This document shows, piece after piece, positions 9,010 to 16,320 of a DNA stretch of 64,000 bases (position 1 is its first letter; each line of letters begins with the position of its first letter). The notes beneath the pieces are model-generated. The model saw only the letters and a list, made by a program, of their open reading frames with translations, was not told where the DNA came from and made no database searches. The stretch covers positions 1 through 64,000 of the forward strand of contig CAZPAV010000002.1 of NCBI GenBank assembly GCA_964584755.1, written 5' to 3'. The stretch is from CAZPAV01 sp964584755. GTDB lineage: Bacteria > Actinomycetota > Acidimicrobiia > Spongiisociales > UBA5794. Position numbers and translations under genes: made by a program.

Positions 9010-10971
9010 ATGAGCCGCACCCTGCCGCCCTGGTTCGAGGAGGACCGGTGGGTACCGTCCCCGGACGGCATCGCCGCGACGAACCTCGCCCGCCTCATGG
9101 GCCGCCACGGCATCGACGAGTACCGGGAGTTCCTCGCCCGCAGCCTCGACCCGGACTGGTTCTACCCGGCCGTCATCGAGGATCTCGGCCTCGACTGGCC
9201 CGTCCCCTACGAGCGGCTCTACGACACCTCCGAGGGGATCCCGTGGACCCGCTGGTTCGTCGGAGGCCGCACGAACATGACCTGGCTGGCCGTCGACCGC
9301 TGGGTGGAGCGCGGCCATGGAGATCGGCTCGCCCTCGCCTTCGACGGGGAGGACGGCACGGTGCGCAGACTCACCTTCGCCGAGCTGGCGGACGCGGTCG
9401 CCCGCGTGGCACGGGGCCTGCGAGAGCTCGGCCTCGGCAAGGGGGACGGCGTCGCCATCTTCATGCCCATGATCCCCGAGGCGGCGATCGCCATCCTCGC
9501 CGCCAACCGCATCGGTGCGGTCGCCGCCCCGGCCTTCTCGGGCTTCGGGCCCGAGGCGCTCGCCGAGCGGATCCGCATCGCCGAGGCGAAGGTGCTCGTG
9601 ACCGCCGACGGCTTCCTCCGTGCCGGCCGCCCGGTGAGCATGAAGCCGATCGCCGACGCCGCCGCGGACCGATGCCCGGGACTCGAGCACGTCGTCGTCG
9701 CCGAGCGGCTCGGCCTCGCCTGGGAGCGCCGGGAGCGGGACGTCCCCTGGGCGCGCCTCGCCGCCGCCGAGCCGGACGGCCCCTACGAGTGGTTCCCCCC
9801 CGAGACCCCCTGCTACCTCGGCTTCACCTCCGGCTCGACGGGACGCCCCAAGGGAGCGGTCCACGGCCACGGGCGCTTCCCGTACCGGCTCCCCGTCGAG
9901 ATGGCGTACTGCTTCGACGTCCGGCCCGGCGACGTCGCCACCTGGACCACCGACATGGGCTGGGTCATGGGTCCGGGGATCCTCACCGGGGCGCTCGTCT
10001 GTGGCGCCGCGTTCGTCCTCATGGAGGGTGGCGTCGACCACCCCGCCCCCGATCGTCTGTGGCAGACCGTCGAACGTCACCGGATCACCATGCTCGGCGT
10101 CGCCCCCACGGTCATCCGCATGCTCGCCGCGCACGGACCCTCGTGGGTCGAGCCGTACGAGCTGGAGAGCCTCCGGGTGATCGGCTCCACCGGCGAGCCC
10201 ATGACCGCTCCGGCGTGGCGGTGGATGCACCGCCACGTCGGGCGGGGTCTCCGGCCGATCATCAACATCTCGGGCGGGACCGAGGTGGGGTGCGGGCTCC
10301 TCGTCGGCAGCCCCGTGGTGCCGATGCGCGAGTGCCGTTTCGCCGGCCACTCGCCCGGCATCGCCGCGGCCGTGTTCGACGAGGAGGGCCGTCCCGTCGT
10401 CGGTGAGCTGGGTGAGCTCGTCGTCACCGCACCGTGGCCCTCGATGACGTGGGGGTTCTGGAAGGAGCCGGATCGCTATCTCGAGACCTACTGGTCCCGA
10501 TGGCCCGGCGTGTGGGTCCACGGCGACCGGGCGATCTTCCACGAGGACGGGTCGGCGGAGCTGCCCGGCAGGGCCGACGACCTCATCAAGGTCGCGGGCA
10601 AGCGCGTCGGCCCCGCCGAGTACGAGTCTCTGGCCCTGGAGGTCCCGGGGGTCCTCGCCGCGGCCGCCGTCGGGATCCCCGACCCGGTGAAGGGCGAGGT
10701 CGCCGTCGTGGTCTGTCTCCCCGCCCCCGACGCCGGCGACCGCGAGGAGCTGGCCGCCGCGGTCGTCGCCCGGATCACGGCGGCGATGGGCAAGCCCATG
10801 CGTCCGGCCCGGGTGCTCGTCGTCGACGAGATCCCGCTCACCCGCAGCGGGAAGGTCCACCGGCGGGCGCTCCGTGGGTGGCTGTCGGGGACCGACCCGG
10901 GCGATCTCTCCAACCTCGACAACCCCGACGCCCGGGAGCCGCTCCTCGCCCGCTGGAAGGAGGCACCGTGA
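9010..10971 (+). CDS. AMP-dependent acyl-CoA synthetase (acetyl-CoA synthetase-like)
   Basis: 653-residue adenylate-forming ligase that would activate a carboxylic acid to its CoA thioester through an acyl-AMP. The N-terminal ~110 residues resemble the ACAS_N region of acetyl-CoA synthetases. The P-loop-like signature is GFTSGSTGRPKGAVHGHG, followed by ISGGTEVGCG, GVWVHGDRAIFHEDGSAEL and GRADDLIKVAGKRVGPAEYES. The catalytic C-terminal Lys sits in PLTRSGKVHRR. ATG at 9010 has a good GGAGGG site. It overlaps the next SDR gene by four bases (GTGA) and a metallo-beta-lactamase gene follows, suggesting a small acid-degradation operon. Substrate not determinable. Confidence 0.88.
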   Translation: MSRTLPPWFEEDRWVPSPDGIAATNLARLMGRHGIDEYREFLARSLDPDWFYPAVIEDLGLDWPVPYERLYDTSEGIPWTRWFVGGRTNMTWLAVDRWVERGHGDRLALAFDGEDGTVRRLTFAELADAVARVARGLRELGLGKGDGVAIFMPMIPEAAIAILAANRIGAVAAPAFSGFGPEALAERIRIAEAKVLVTADGFLRAGRPVSMKPIADAAADRCPGLEHVVVAERLGLAWERRERDVPWARLAAAEPDGPYEWFPPETPCYLGFTSGSTGRPKGAVHGHGRFPYRLPVEMAYCFDVRPGDVATWTTDMGWVMGPGILTGALVCGAAFVLMEGGVDHPAPDRLWQTVERHRITMLGVAPTVIRMLAAHGPSWVEPYELESLRVIGSTGEPMTAPAWRWMHRHVGRGLRPIINISGGTEVGCGLLVGSPVVPMRECRFAGHSPGIAAAVFDEEGRPVVGELGELVVTAPWPSMTWGFWKEPDRYLETYWSRWPGVWVHGDRAIFHEDGSAELPGRADDLIKVAGKRVGPAEYESLALEVPGVLAAAAVGIPDPVKGEVAVVVCLPAPDAGDREELAAAVVARITAAMGKPMRPARVLVVDEIPLTRSGKVHRRALRGWLSGTDPGDLSNLDNPDAREPLLARWKEAP

Positions 10972-11744
10972 CCCTCACAGGACACGTCGCCGCCGTCACC
11001 GGCGGCGGCCGCGGCATCGGGAAGGCGGTGGCCGAGGCGCTCGCCGCGGCCGGGGCCGCGGTCGCCGTCGGAGCCCGCACCGAGGCGGAGATCTCCGCGG
11101 TGGCGACAGGGATCACCGGCGGCGGCGGTCGGGCCGTGGCCGTGCCTCTCGACGTCGGCGACGACGACTCGGTGGCGTCCTTCGCCGGCACGGTGACCGA
11201 GGCGCTCGGTACCGTCGACATCGTCGTGAACTGCGCCGGCGTGTACCTCCCGGGCCGCTTCCTCGAGTACGACCTCGACGACTTCCGCCGACTCCTCGAG
11301 GTGAACTACCTCGGCACGGTCCGGGTCACCCGGGCCTTCCTCCGCCCGATGCTCGCCCGGGGATGGGGGAGGATCGTCAACGTCGCCTCCACCGCAGGGA
11401 AGTACGGATCGGTCTTCCAGACGCCGTACAACGCCTCCAAACACGCCGTCGTGGGTCTCACCCGCGCCCTCGGTCTGGAGCTCGCCGCCACCGGCGTGAC
11501 GGTGAACGCGGTGTGCCCGGGGTTCGTGGACACCCCCATGATCGCCGCGGCCCGGCCACGCCTCGCCGCACTCCTCGGCCTCCCCGAGGAGGAGATCGAG
11601 CCGACCCTGCGGCGCCGCGTGCCCCTGGGCCGTTTCCTGCGCCCCGAGGAGGTCGCCGACCTCGTCCTCTACCTCGCCTCGGAGGCCGCCGGCGGCATGA
11701 CGGGCCAGGCGCTCACCATCTCCGGCGGTCTCGTCCTCGTCTGA
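10968..11744 (+). CDS. SDR-family NAD(P)-dependent oxidoreductase
   Basis: 258-residue classical short-chain dehydrogenase. TGGGRGIGKAVAEAL is the cofactor-binding loop and NCAGVY corresponds to the NNAG motif. The catalytic set is Ser in VNVASTAGKYG with Tyr and Lys in PYNASKHAVVGLT. FGTVD-like and GMTGQALTISGG segments fit 3-oxoacyl reductase or 3-hydroxyacyl dehydrogenase relatives. GTG start overlaps the synthetase stop by four bases, so the two are probably translationally coupled. It likely oxidises or reduces an acyl or alcohol intermediate made or used by the synthetase. Confidence 0.87.
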   Translation: MTLTGHVAAVTGGGRGIGKAVAEALAAAGAAVAVGARTEAEISAVATGITGGGGRAVAVPLDVGDDDSVASFAGTVTEALGTVDIVVNCAGVYLPGRFLEYDLDDFRRLLEVNYLGTVRVTRAFLRPMLARGWGRIVNVASTAGKYGSVFQTPYNASKHAVVGLTRALGLELAATGVTVNAVCPGFVDTPMIAAARPRLAALLGLPEEEIEPTLRRRVPLGRFLRPEEVADLVLYLASEAAGGMTGQALTISGGLVLV

Positions 11745-11766
11745 GCGATCGCGAAAGGAGCCGACC

Positions 11767-12684
11767 GTGTCCACGATGCCCGACCCCTTCACCCGGGAGC
11801 TCGCCCCCGGCATCTTCGCCTACGTGCAGCCGGACGGCTCGTGGTTCCTCGACAACGCCGGCATCCTCGTCGGCGACGAGGCGGTGACCCTCGTCGATCA
11901 GTGCGGCACCGAGGCCCGCGCCCGCCGCCTCGTGGCCACGGCGAGCGACCTCGCCGCCGGTCGACCCCTCCGTACCCTCGTGAACACCCACCATCACGGC
12001 GATCACACCTTCGGCAACTTCACCGTCCCCGCCGGAACGACGATCGTGGGCCACGAGCGGGCCCGGCTCGAGCAGCTCGTCACCGGCACCGCCATCACCG
12101 CCTTCTTCACGGGACCCGACTGGGGGGACATCACGATCCGCCCCCCGGTCCTCACCTTCACCGACCGAGCCACGCTGTGGATCGACGACATGGCGGTGGA
12201 GCTCCGGCACTTCGGGACGCCGGCGCACACCACCAACGACGTGGTCGCCTGGATCCCCGAGCACGGCATCCTCTTCGCCGGCGACCTCGTCTTCTCCGGC
12301 GGCGCCCCCTTCGCCCTGCAGGGTTCGGTCCTCGGTTGGTTGGAGACCCTGGACGAGCTGGAGCACCTCGGGGCGGAGACGATCGTCCCCGGCCACGGTC
12401 CCGTCTGCGGGCCTGCCGGGCTCGACGCCGTTCGCGCCTACCTCGAGTTCGTCCTGGAGACGGCCCGGCGCGGGCTCGACGCCGGGATGGCGCCCCTCGA
12501 GCTGGCCCGGGCCACCGATCTCGGCGAGTTCGCCGCGCTCCTCGACGGGGAACGGGTCGTCGGCAACCTCCATCGGGCCTACGCCGACCTCCGAGGTGAG
12601 CCGCGCGGGGCGCCCCTCGACCTTCCGGGCGTCGTCGGCGACATGGTCGCCTACCACGGCGGACCCATCCGCTCCCACGCCTGA
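11767..12684 (+). CDS. MBL-fold metallo-hydrolase
   Basis: 305-residue metallo-beta-lactamase fold protein. The zinc ligands are complete: THHHGDH (HxHxDH), PAHTTND (His), FAGDLVF (Asp) and VPGHGPV (His). The family includes hydroxyacyl-glutathione hydrolases and other thioesterases. Given the acyl-CoA synthetase and SDR genes just upstream (22-base gap), a thioester or lactone hydrolase role is plausible but inferred. The GTG start at 11767 follows AAAGGAG with proper spacing. A perfect 16-base palindrome lies downstream. Confidence 0.85.
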   Translation: MSTMPDPFTRELAPGIFAYVQPDGSWFLDNAGILVGDEAVTLVDQCGTEARARRLVATASDLAAGRPLRTLVNTHHHGDHTFGNFTVPAGTTIVGHERARLEQLVTGTAITAFFTGPDWGDITIRPPVLTFTDRATLWIDDMAVELRHFGTPAHTTNDVVAWIPEHGILFAGDLVFSGGAPFALQGSVLGWLETLDELEHLGAETIVPGHGPVCGPAGLDAVRAYLEFVLETARRGLDAGMAPLELARATDLGEFAALLDGERVVGNLHRAYADLRGEPRGAPLDLPGVVGDMVAYHGGPIRSHA

Positions 12685-12715
12685 GCGCGTCCCTCCGGGC
12701 GCGGTGGGCCCGTCA

Positions 12716-12731
12716 CCGTGCCCGGGCACGG
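12716..12731. terminator. Perfect GC palindrome between convergent genes
   Basis: CCGTGCCCGGGCACGG is a perfect 16-base inverted repeat in the 75-base gap between the convergent MBL-fold and glyA genes. It could serve as a bidirectional terminator; no T-run follows. Confidence 0.4.
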
Positions 12732-12759
12732 GCGGCGCCGCCGGCAGCGGGGCGAGCCG

Positions 12760-14037
12760 CTACCGCCGCGGGTACACGGGGAAGGCGCGGCACAGTGCGG
12801 CGACCTCGGCGCGCACCCGGGTGACGGTCGCGGCGGCGGCGTCGCCGCCGAGGGCGCGCACGACGGCGACGACCCACTCCCCGATCCGCCGGAACTCCTC
12901 GGTCCCGAACCCCCGGGTGGTCCCCGCCGAGGTGCCGAGCCGCAGCCCGGAGGTGATCTGCGGCGGCCGCGGGTCGCCGGGGACACCGTTCTTGTTGGCG
13001 GTCAGACCCGCCGCCTCGAGAGTGTCCTGCACCGCCTTCCCGGTGAGACCGACCGGTCGGAGGTCCACGAGCACGATGGGCGTGTCGGTTCCTCCCGTGA
13101 CCACCGCCAGGCCCCCGTCGGCCAGCGTCTCGGCGAGCACACGGGCGTTGTGCAGGACGGCCCGGGCGTAGCCGCGGAACTCGGGGCGGAGCGCCTCCCC
13201 GAGGCACACCGCCTTGGCGGCGACGGCGTTGAGGATGACGCTCCCCTGGACGCCGGGGAACACCGCGGCGTCGAGGCGCCTCCCCAGCTCGGGATCGTCG
13301 GCGAGGATCACGCCGCCGCGCACCCCCCGCAGGTTCTTGTACGTCGTGGTCGTCACGACGTGCGCGTGCGGGAACGGGTGGGGATGCTCCCCGGCGGCGA
13401 CGAGCCCGGCGAAGTGGGCGATGTCGGCCAGGAGCAGTGCCCCCACCTCGTCGGCGATCTCACGGAACCCGGTGAAGTCCACGGCACGGGGGTACGCGGA
13501 GCCGCCGCAGACGATGAGTCGAGGACGGACCCGCCTCGCCAGCTCGGCCACCTGGCCGAGGTCGATGAGGCCGGTGTCGGGATCCACGCCGTAGTGGTGG
13601 ACGTCCATCCACTTCCCGGAGATGTTGACGCGGGCACCGTGCGAGAGGTGCCCGCCCGCGGAGAGGTCCATCGACAGCACCCGGTCGCCGGGACGGAGGA
13701 AGGCGAGGAAGACCGCCAGGTTGGCCTGGGAGCCGGAGTGGGGCTGCACGTTCGCGTAGGCGCAACCGAAGAGCCGCCTCGCCCGCTCGATGGCGAGGCG
13801 CTCGACCGCGTCCGCGAACTCCGCCCCCCCGTAGTAGCGGCGGCCGGGGTACCCCTCGACGGTCTTGTTGACGATGACGGAGCCGATCGCCTCCAGGGAG
13901 GCGAGGGAGACGAGGTTCTCCGAGGCGATGAGCTCGATCTGGTCCTGCTGGCGACGCAGCTCGCCCTCGAGGGCGGCGGCGACCTCGGGATCGATGGTGG
14001 CGAGGTGGGCGGTGAAGTACCCGTCGTGAGGGGTCAC
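12760..14037 (-). CDS. glyA: Serine hydroxymethyltransferase, variant active site
   Basis: 425-residue PLP enzyme that would interconvert serine and glycine with tetrahydrofolate. Typical segments are IELIASENLVSLASLEA, TNKTVEGYPGRRYYGG-like, GSQANLAV, LLLADIAHFAGLVAAG and the PLP loop. In that loop the usual TTTTHKTLRGPRGG reads TTTTYKNLRGVRGG, so the His before the PLP lysine (K234) is Tyr233 and the Pro is Val. The LDLxHGGHLTHG segment is also changed, to SMDLSAGGHLSHG. It may be a second GlyA with shifted specificity, for example toward alpha-methylserine or an aldolase role (inference). GTG at 14037 follows a TACCGT box by 8 bases without a Shine-Dalgarno site. Confidence 0.85.
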   Translation of the reverse strand: MTPHDGYFTAHLATIDPEVAAALEGELRRQQDQIELIASENLVSLASLEAIGSVIVNKTVEGYPGRRYYGGAEFADAVERLAIERARRLFGCAYANVQPHSGSQANLAVFLAFLRPGDRVLSMDLSAGGHLSHGARVNISGKWMDVHHYGVDPDTGLIDLGQVAELARRVRPRLIVCGGSAYPRAVDFTGFREIADEVGALLLADIAHFAGLVAAGEHPHPFPHAHVVTTTTYKNLRGVRGGVILADDPELGRRLDAAVFPGVQGSVILNAVAAKAVCLGEALRPEFRGYARAVLHNARVLAETLADGGLAVVTGGTDTPIVLVDLRPVGLTGKAVQDTLEAAGLTANKNGVPGDPRPPQITSGLRLGTSAGTTRGFGTEEFRRIGEWVVAVVRALGGDAAAATVTRVRAEVAALCRAFPVYPRR

Positions 14038-14045
14038 GAGCGGGG

Positions 14046-14051
14046 ACGGTA
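14046..14051 (-). promoter_or_regulatory. -10 box TACCGT for glyA
   Basis: TACCGT on the minus strand ends 8 bases before the GTG start of glyA. No Shine-Dalgarno site. It sits only about 20 bases from the opposing flavin reductase -10 box. Confidence 0.5.
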
Positions 14052-14071
14052 ACAGGCCCGGCGCAGCCCGG

Positions 14072-14077
14072 TACCCT
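14072..14077 (+). promoter_or_regulatory. -10 box TACCCT for the flavin reductase gene
   Basis: TACCCT ends 6 bases before the ATG at 14084. Predicted leaderless transcript. Confidence 0.55.
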
Positions 14078-14083
14078 GCGGCC

Positions 14084-14722
14084 ATGCCCGGAATCACGAC
14101 CTTCGACATGTCCTCACTCGCCGGCATCGACCGCTACAAGCTCCTCACCGGGCTCGTCGTCCCTCGACCCATCGGATGGGTGGGGACGCTCGCCCCCGAC
14201 GGCGGCGCGAACCTGGCTCCGTTCTCCTACTTCAACTGTGTGGCCGCCACCCCGCCCACCGTCGTCCTGGGACTCGGCGCCTGGAGGCGGGGACGTCCCA
14301 AGGACACGTACCGGAACCTGGCCGCCTCCGGCGAGTTCACCCTCAGTCTCGTCTCCGAGGAGGTGGCCGAGGCCATGGTGGTGACCGCCGGCGAGTACCC
14401 GCCGGGGGTGGACGAGTTCGCCGCCGCCGGTCTCACGCCCGTCCCCGGGGACGTGGTCGCCGCTCCCTACGTGGGGGAGGCCAAGGCGGCGATGGAGTGC
14501 CGCGTGTTCCAGGTCGTTCCCCGAGGTGATCCCGAGACCGTGTGGATCGTCATCGCCGACGTGCTGCGTCTCCACGTCCGCTCCGACCTGCTCGACGGGA
14601 CTCGGGTCGACCCGCGGGCGCTGCGCGCCGTGGGACGATTCGCCGGGACCCTGTACTGCACGACCGCCGCGACGATCGTCGACCTGGGGCCCGCGCCGGA
14701 GGCGAGCCGGACCTCCCCGTGA
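14084..14722 (+). CDS. Flavin reductase-like FMN-binding protein
   Basis: 212-residue split-barrel flavin protein. LVVPRPIGWVGTLAPDGGANLAPFSYFN is the FMN-binding start of the flavin reductase-like family, with later PPTVVLGLGAWRRGRPKDTYRN and GEFTLSLVSEEVAEAM segments. Members reduce FMN with NAD(P)H for two-component monooxygenases, or act as flavoenzymes of unknown role. No monooxygenase partner is adjacent, so the role stays open. It is transcribed away from glyA from a closely packed divergent promoter pair. Confidence 0.82.
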   Translation: MPGITTFDMSSLAGIDRYKLLTGLVVPRPIGWVGTLAPDGGANLAPFSYFNCVAATPPTVVLGLGAWRRGRPKDTYRNLAASGEFTLSLVSEEVAEAMVVTAGEYPPGVDEFAAAGLTPVPGDVVAAPYVGEAKAAMECRVFQVVPRGDPETVWIVIADVLRLHVRSDLLDGTRVDPRALRAVGRFAGTLYCTTAATIVDLGPAPEASRTSP

Positions 14723-14726
14723 GCGG

Positions 14727-14751
14727 CCGGCCCCCGGCCGCGGGGGGCCGG
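14727..14751. terminator. GC hairpin between convergent flavin reductase and ramB-like genes
   Basis: A 9-base perfect stem (CCGGCCCCC pairing with GGGGGCCGG) with a 7-base loop fills the 39-base gap between two convergent genes. Likely a bidirectional terminator. Confidence 0.55.
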
Positions 14752-14761
14752 AGGCCCGGCG

Positions 14762-16207
14762 TCACTCGTCGGCGTAGCGATCGAGGAACTCGTACAGCTC
14801 CACCATGTCCACCCCGGGGATGGTCTCCACCGGCATGGCGGCGAGGATGTGGCTGCTCGGCGCGACCGACGGCCACGCCATCCCCTCCCATCGCTCGGCG
14901 AGCTCCCCCGCCGGTCGGCGACAGCAGGGACCGTCGGGACAGTGGGAGACCGAGTGCCGCTCCGTGTCCCATCCGCGGAACCAGCGTGCGTCCTCGAACC
15001 GCACGCCGGTGGTGACGGCGGCGGCGGGCTGCCGCCCCTCCTCGACGAACGTCGCACACCAGAAGGTTCCCGCCACGGTGTCGGTGTACTGGTAGTGGAT
15101 GGCGTAGCGGGTCGTGGAGCGGAATGCCTGGCGGGTCCCCCACTCCCGGCAGAGCCGTTGGCCCTCGATGGCGCCCACCGAGTTCCGCGGAAACGGCACC
15201 CCGTTGTTCTCGTACGCCTTCCAGATGATCCCGGTCTCGTCGGATCGCACGAAGTGGGTATCCAGGTCGAGGTGCCGCGTGGCGAGGTTCGTGAACCGGT
15301 GCGCCGCCATCTCGTACGAGACGTAGAAGTGATCCTTGAGATCTTCGACCGACAGGTTCCGGTCGGCCTTCGCGGCCCGGAGGAACGGCACCGCGGCGAC
15401 CTCCGGGAGGAGCACCGCGCCGGCGAAGTAGTTGCCCTCCACTCGCTGACGCAGGAACTCGGCGAAGCTGCTCGGCTCCCGGTGGCCCAGGGCGAAGTGG
15501 CCGAGCGTCTGGATCACGACGGAGCGAGCCCGCGCCGCGTCGAGGTGGTCCCTCCCGGGGACGAAGATGACCCGGTGCCGGAGGTCCGTGACGGAGCGGA
15601 CCGAGGCGGGGACGTCCGCGGCCCGGACGACCCGGAACCCGAAATGGGCGGCGAGGGCGTTCAGGTCCCCCTTCGACATCGCGCCGCGTCCGTCGTACCC
15701 GATGTCGGCCACCGCCTCGGCGGCGATGGCCTCGATCTCGGGGAAGTAGTTCCCACGCTCCCGCATCTCGGCGCGCAGCTCGGCGTTCGCGGCGCGGGCC
15801 TCCTCCCGGGTGAACGCCACCGCCCGGTCCCGCCCCTTGAGCGCCTCGTACAGGGTCACGATGTGCTCCAGCGCGACGTCCGGTACCCGGCGCGACGGCT
15901 TCAGGTAGGGAAGCCCCAGGTCCCGGTACGTCGCCTCGCCCTGGATCCGCTCCAGGGCCACCTCGAGGCGGGCCCGCCGTGAGGGCGCCTCGGTGGCGAG
16001 GAGCTCGCCCACCGGCACCTCCAGCGCCTCGGCGAGGGCGTTGATGAGCCCGAGTCGCGGCTCGCGTTTCCCGTTCTCGAGCATGGAGAGATACGGGGCG
16101 GGACGCCCCACCCGTGCGCCGAGCTGCTCCAGGGTGAGGCCTCGGGCCTTGCGATGGTGACGCACCCGCTGGCCGAACACGAGCGGATCGATCGTCGTGG
16201 CGGTCAT
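14762..16207 (-). CDS. RamB-like XRE transcriptional regulator of acyl-CoA metabolism (ScfR family)
   Basis: 481 residues. An N-terminal XRE helix-turn-helix (residues ~10-65, RKARGLTLEQLGARVG...YLSMLENGKREP) is followed by an ImmA/IrrE-like region and a C-terminal DUF2083-type domain with a Cys cluster (HCPDGPCCRR). The metallopeptidase motif is degenerate (LGHFALGHRE instead of HExxH), as usual for this regulator group. RamB and relatives in actinobacteria control glyoxylate shunt and propionate genes in response to acyl-CoA. Here the gene diverges from aceB-aceA, which strongly suggests direct control of them. ATG at 16207 lies 8 bases after TACCGT. Confidence 0.87.
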   Translation of the reverse strand: MTATTIDPLVFGQRVRHHRKARGLTLEQLGARVGRPAPYLSMLENGKREPRLGLINALAEALEVPVGELLATEAPSRRARLEVALERIQGEATYRDLGLPYLKPSRRVPDVALEHIVTLYEALKGRDRAVAFTREEARAANAELRAEMRERGNYFPEIEAIAAEAVADIGYDGRGAMSKGDLNALAAHFGFRVVRAADVPASVRSVTDLRHRVIFVPGRDHLDAARARSVVIQTLGHFALGHREPSSFAEFLRQRVEGNYFAGAVLLPEVAAVPFLRAAKADRNLSVEDLKDHFYVSYEMAAHRFTNLATRHLDLDTHFVRSDETGIIWKAYENNGVPFPRNSVGAIEGQRLCREWGTRQAFRSTTRYAIHYQYTDTVAGTFWCATFVEEGRQPAAAVTTGVRFEDARWFRGWDTERHSVSHCPDGPCCRRPAGELAERWEGMAWPSVAPSSHILAAMPVETIPGVDMVELYEFLDRYADE

Positions 16208-16215
16208 GAAGCTCG

Positions 16216-16221
16216 ACGGTA
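16216..16221 (-). promoter_or_regulatory. -10 box TACCGT for the ramB-like gene
   Basis: TACCGT on the minus strand ends 8 bases before the ATG at 16207; no Shine-Dalgarno site. Predicted leaderless transcript. Confidence 0.5.
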
Positions 16222-16231
16222 CCTGACGCAG

Positions 16232-16262
16232 AGCGAAAGAACAAGCGAACTTCTCCCGAGAA
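16232..16262. promoter_or_regulatory. Candidate operator between ramB-like gene and aceB
   Basis: Two direct AGCGAA copies spaced 12 bases apart (16232, 16244) are followed by the inverted repeat TTCTC-CC-GAGAA (16251-16262). The stretch lies in the only intergenic region shared by the regulator and the glyoxylate operon, so it is the best candidate for the regulator's binding site. It does not match the corynebacterial RamB consensus closely. Confidence 0.4.
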
Positions 16263-16320
16263 CGTCTTGCATTCTGTCGCCCGACCGGAAACGATCCGGA
16301 TGGACCGCGAGGAGGACACC

